7,667 nt of DNA, from positions 1 through 7,667 of the forward strand of contig CAITUF010000136.1 in NCBI GenBank assembly GCA_903895475.1, in the 5' to 3' direction. The stretch's first letter is position 1. Every line of letters begins with the position of its first letter. The notes beneath the pieces are model-generated. The model searched no databases. It worked only from the letters and a program-made list of their open reading frames with translations, and was not told the DNA's origin. Source of the DNA: an uncultured Opitutia bacterium. GTDB lineage: Bacteria; Verrucomicrobiota; Verrucomicrobiia; Opitutales; UBA953. Both the position numbers and the translations under genes were made by a program. Shown piece by piece: positions 5,964-7,667 of the stretch.

Positions 5964-7154
5964 GTGGCCCGTCCTCCGTCCAAAAAAGCCCCCGCCCCCC
6001 GCGGTCGCACCGCCAAACCCTCCAAGCGCCCGGCCAAGGGCCGTACCCCCCGCCGCCAAGCCGACGCTGCCTCGACCTCGACCCCCGAAGCCGCCAAGGG
6101 CCAACAGGGTCAGCGTATCGGCGTCTTAATCGACGCCGACAACGTCTCACACCAACACCTTCCTACCCTGCGCCGCTTCATCGGTGAAACGCCCATTGCG
6201 GCCGCCCGGGCTTATGGCGACTTCCAAGGCCGCCTCAGCGGCTGGCGCGCCTTCGCCCAAGACTGGCCAGAACTCGAACTCGTCGACCAGCGTAGCTACA
6301 CGCCGGGCAAGAACGCCGCCGACATGCGCCTGACGATCGACGCCGTCAAACTGATGGCGGGAGCCAACCCACCCACGACGCTCATCTTCGTGACGAACGA
6401 CAGTGATTTCACGCCGGTGGTCGAAGACGCCAAGCGCCTCGGCGTCCGCATCGTGGTCATGGGCGAACGCACGCACAAGGCACTCCGCTCGACGGCCCAC
6501 CACTACCTCAACCTGACGGAACTCCGCGAACGCATGGACTCCGAAGAACAAGCGAAGTCCGACCCGCGCGCCGCCCTCGCCGTGCTGGCCCAAGCGATTC
6601 GCGAGCTAACGCCGAAGACCAAGACTAAGGCTTTGGAGTTACTCGGGCAATTTGAGAAGATGTTGCCCGACCTCCGTTTCGGCGACCTTCGTCCGACCCG
6701 CGCCGCGGCCCCCGCGCGCGAACCGCGCCCAGCTCGCGAACCCCGCCCCGCCCGGGAACCGCGCGGCCAACGTCAGCCGCGCGCCCCGCGCCAGGAAAAC
6801 TATCCCGGCAATGATCAAGATTACCGCGATACCCCGAACCTTTCCGCGGCGCAACAAGCTCAGGGTAAAGCCGAGGCCGACCAGCGCCGCCAACAACTGC
6901 TGGTTCGGAAGGATATTATTGAAGCACTCATCGACGTGGCCACCGGCCTCGCCCCCGAAGGCGAATGGATCAAGGTCGAGGTAATTAAGAAATTCCTGAT
7001 TCAGGAATACCCAGGACTGGAACGCGATGCCCCGCGCTACGCCAAGTTCTACCGGATGCTCGAGGATACGGGATGCTTCGAAGTCCAGCTACAGGGCTCG
7101 ACAGTGATGGCGAAGCTTAAGCCCCAGCTGGGCGACGAGGCGCGCGGCGCCTAA
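5964..7154 (+). CDS. NYN-domain (PIN-like nuclease fold) protein with LOTUS/OST-HTH-like C-terminus
   Basis: The 396-residue protein has four parts. Residues 1-50 are a Lys/Arg/Pro/Ala-rich basic tail. Residues 51-185 are an NYN domain of the LabA/DUF88 type, with RIGVLIDADN (D57, D59, N60), KNAADMRLTIDA (D120, D126) and FVTNDSDF (D146, D148); these acidic residues form the metal-binding centre of PIN-like ribonucleases and are all present. Residues 196-245 are helical, followed by three PAREPR repeats (250-267) and a disordered linker. Residues 316-386 (DIIEALID...WIKVEVIKKFLIQEYPGL...YRMLEDTGCFEVQ) resemble a winged-helix OST-HTH/LOTUS domain, which often accompanies NYN and is predicted to bind RNA. 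Likely role: RNA cleavage or processing in the cytoplasm; the target is unknown. The start is GTG 5964, the only start after an in-frame TAG at 5940-5942. Its stop directly abuts that of the convergent hydrolase gene. Confidence 0.9.
   Translation: MARPPSKKAPAPRGRTAKPSKRPAKGRTPRRQADAASTSTPEAAKGQQGQRIGVLIDADNVSHQHLPTLRRFIGETPIAAARAYGDFQGRLSGWRAFAQDWPELELVDQRSYTPGKNAADMRLTIDAVKLMAGANPPTTLIFVTNDSDFTPVVEDAKRLGVRIVVMGERTHKALRSTAHHYLNLTELRERMDSEEQAKSDPRAALAVLAQAIRELTPKTKTKALELLGQFEKMLPDLRFGDLRPTRAAAPAREPRPAREPRPAREPRGQRQPRAPRQENYPGNDQDYRDTPNLSAAQQAQGKAEADQRRQQLLVRKDIIEALIDVATGLAPEGEWIKVEVIKKFLIQEYPGLERDAPRYAKFYRMLEDTGCFEVQLQGSTVMAKLKPQLGDEARGA
6711..6764 (+). repeat. Three tandem 18-bp coding repeats (PAREPR x3)
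   Basis: Three in-frame copies each encode PAREPR, residues 250-267 of the NYN protein, followed by related GQRQPRAPRQ. The peptide repeats exactly while synonymous codons differ between copies (for example GCGCGC, GCTCGC and GCCCGG for Ala-Arg). The repeat is therefore old or selected at protein level rather than a fresh DNA slippage. It forms a basic, proline-rich linker between the nuclease-like domain and the C-terminal winged helix. Confidence 0.85.
7138..7152. terminator. GC-rich hairpin at the NYN / hydrolase convergent junction
   Basis: AGGCGC (7138-7143) and GCGCCT (7147-7152) form a perfect 6-bp stem with a GCG loop. It overlaps the last NYN codons and lies just past the hydrolase stop on the other strand. 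No T-run follows on either side. With no spacer between the two stops, it is the only local structure that could separate the transcripts. It is weak as a terminator. Confidence 0.3.
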
Positions 7155-7667
7155 TCACTTCCCGATTGTCCGGATAAGAAAGGCAAGGGTCGGCTCCGCG
7201 AGGTCGGCTCCAGTGCTCTTCGTCTCGTTGCGCATCTCATTACCGTTCGCCGGCCAACGCAAAGCCGTACGCGTCCAACCCGAGCCCTTCGGATGCAGGT
7301 CAAAGGTGTGCGGCGCGCCCGCGACGATGATCAGCTCATGGTCGACCTTGGCCTTGGCGAGGGCCGTAGCCATGTCCTTCGACTGCTGGATATCCACCGT
7401 CGTGTCGGCGGTGCCGTGCAAAATAAGCACGGGCGGATCGAGGGGGTCACACTGGTTTTCAGGAAGGTAGGCCACCTGCTCAGCGGCGGATGCGCCCGGG
7501 ACTTCGCCTTTACCGTGCTTGGAGAAATTCACTACGCCGTACATATCAATGACCGCAGAAACCTTGGCCGAAACCGTTGCCTTCGGGTCGCCCCCCGGGC
7601 CAGTCTTGTCGTCGGAGAGGCCGACCATGAGCGCAAGGTAGCCGCCAGCCGAACCACCCGCGACGGC
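7155..7667 (-). CDS. Alpha/beta-hydrolase (acetylesterase / BD-FAE-like), C-terminal 170 residues, runs off right edge
   Basis: The frame is open from the window edge to TGA at 7155. The first visible residues, AVAGGSAGGYLALMVGL, hold the nucleophile elbow GGSAGG with Ser at visible residue 6. VLILHGTADTTV (Asp at 88) and VAGAPHTFDL (His at 120) complete the Ser-Asp-His triad in the expected order and spacing for the alpha/beta-hydrolase fold. GGSAGG is typical of hormone-sensitive-lipase-type and BD-FAE-type esterases and of verrucomicrobial acetyl-xylan-esterase-like proteins. The substrate is probably an acyl or acetyl ester on a small molecule or glycan, but it cannot be fixed here. The N-terminus, with the oxyanion region and any signal peptide, lies outside the window. 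The gene converges on the NYN gene with no intervening base. Confidence 0.9.
   Translation of the reverse strand, partial: AVAGGSAGGYLALMVGLSDDKTGPGGDPKATVSAKVSAVIDMYGVVNFSKHGKGEVPGASAAEQVAYLPENQCDPLDPPVLILHGTADTTVDIQQSKDMATALAKAKVDHELIIVAGAPHTFDLHPKGSGWTRTALRWPANGNEMRNETKSTGADLAEPTLAFLIRTIGK

Noticed and set aside
5691..6150. Gly/Arg-rich open frames on the minus strand (5691-6104, 5827-6150)
   Set aside because: Their glycine richness mirrors the Ala/Pro/Arg-rich tail of the NYN gene on the other strand; low complexity and no family signature.
6639..6896. Minus-strand 85-codon frame with a hydrophobic stretch inside the NYN gene
   Set aside because: Antisense of the basic linker and repeats; no ribosome site or homology, and the sense frame shows clear protein-level repeat conservation.

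Overview
The window is a stretch of ordinary chromosome from a GC-rich, probably Gram-negative bacterium. It shows no insertion sequence, integrase, CRISPR array, rRNA or phage gene. Envelope genes (an MsbA-type exporter, a GT9 glycosyltransferase, a periplasm-directed papain-like protein) and the overall gene style suggest Verrucomicrobiota, perhaps Opitutae. That placement rests on protein style alone and is tentative.

Left block, minus strand (about 4260 down to 1): TerC/Alx-family membrane protein, then an MsbA-like ABC exporter 48 bp later, then a GT9 glycosyltransferase overlapping it by one base (TAATG), then, after 43 bp, the N-terminal 105 residues of an FAD-dependent phytoene-desaturase-type oxidoreductase that runs off the left edge. 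Same strand, short gaps and the stop/start overlap suggest one transcription unit, or at least a tightly coupled exporter-glycosyltransferase pair. The glycosyltransferase has lost two residues that are normally conserved in its active site.

Middle: a plus-strand tRNA-Arg(CCT) diverges from terC. It converges, with only 9 bp between, on a minus-strand gene for a predicted secreted protein of unknown family with a C-terminal papain/NlpC-P60-like Cys/His pattern. A bulged hairpin lies across this convergent junction.

Right block: a roughly 380-bp divergent intergenic region separates that gene from a plus-strand NYN-domain protein (predicted RNase fold, AREPR repeats, LOTUS-like C-terminus). 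The NYN leader can fold so that its only good Shine-Dalgarno sequence pairs with a CCTCCTT stretch just before the GTG start, and an alternative pairing is possible. The NYN gene's stop directly abuts the stop of a convergent alpha/beta-hydrolase (esterase) gene, which runs off the right edge with its catalytic Ser, Asp and His visible.

I did not find a clear new multi-gene system. The best leads are the NYN leader, the degenerate GT9 enzyme paired with an MsbA-like exporter, and the uncharacterised papain-like secreted protein.
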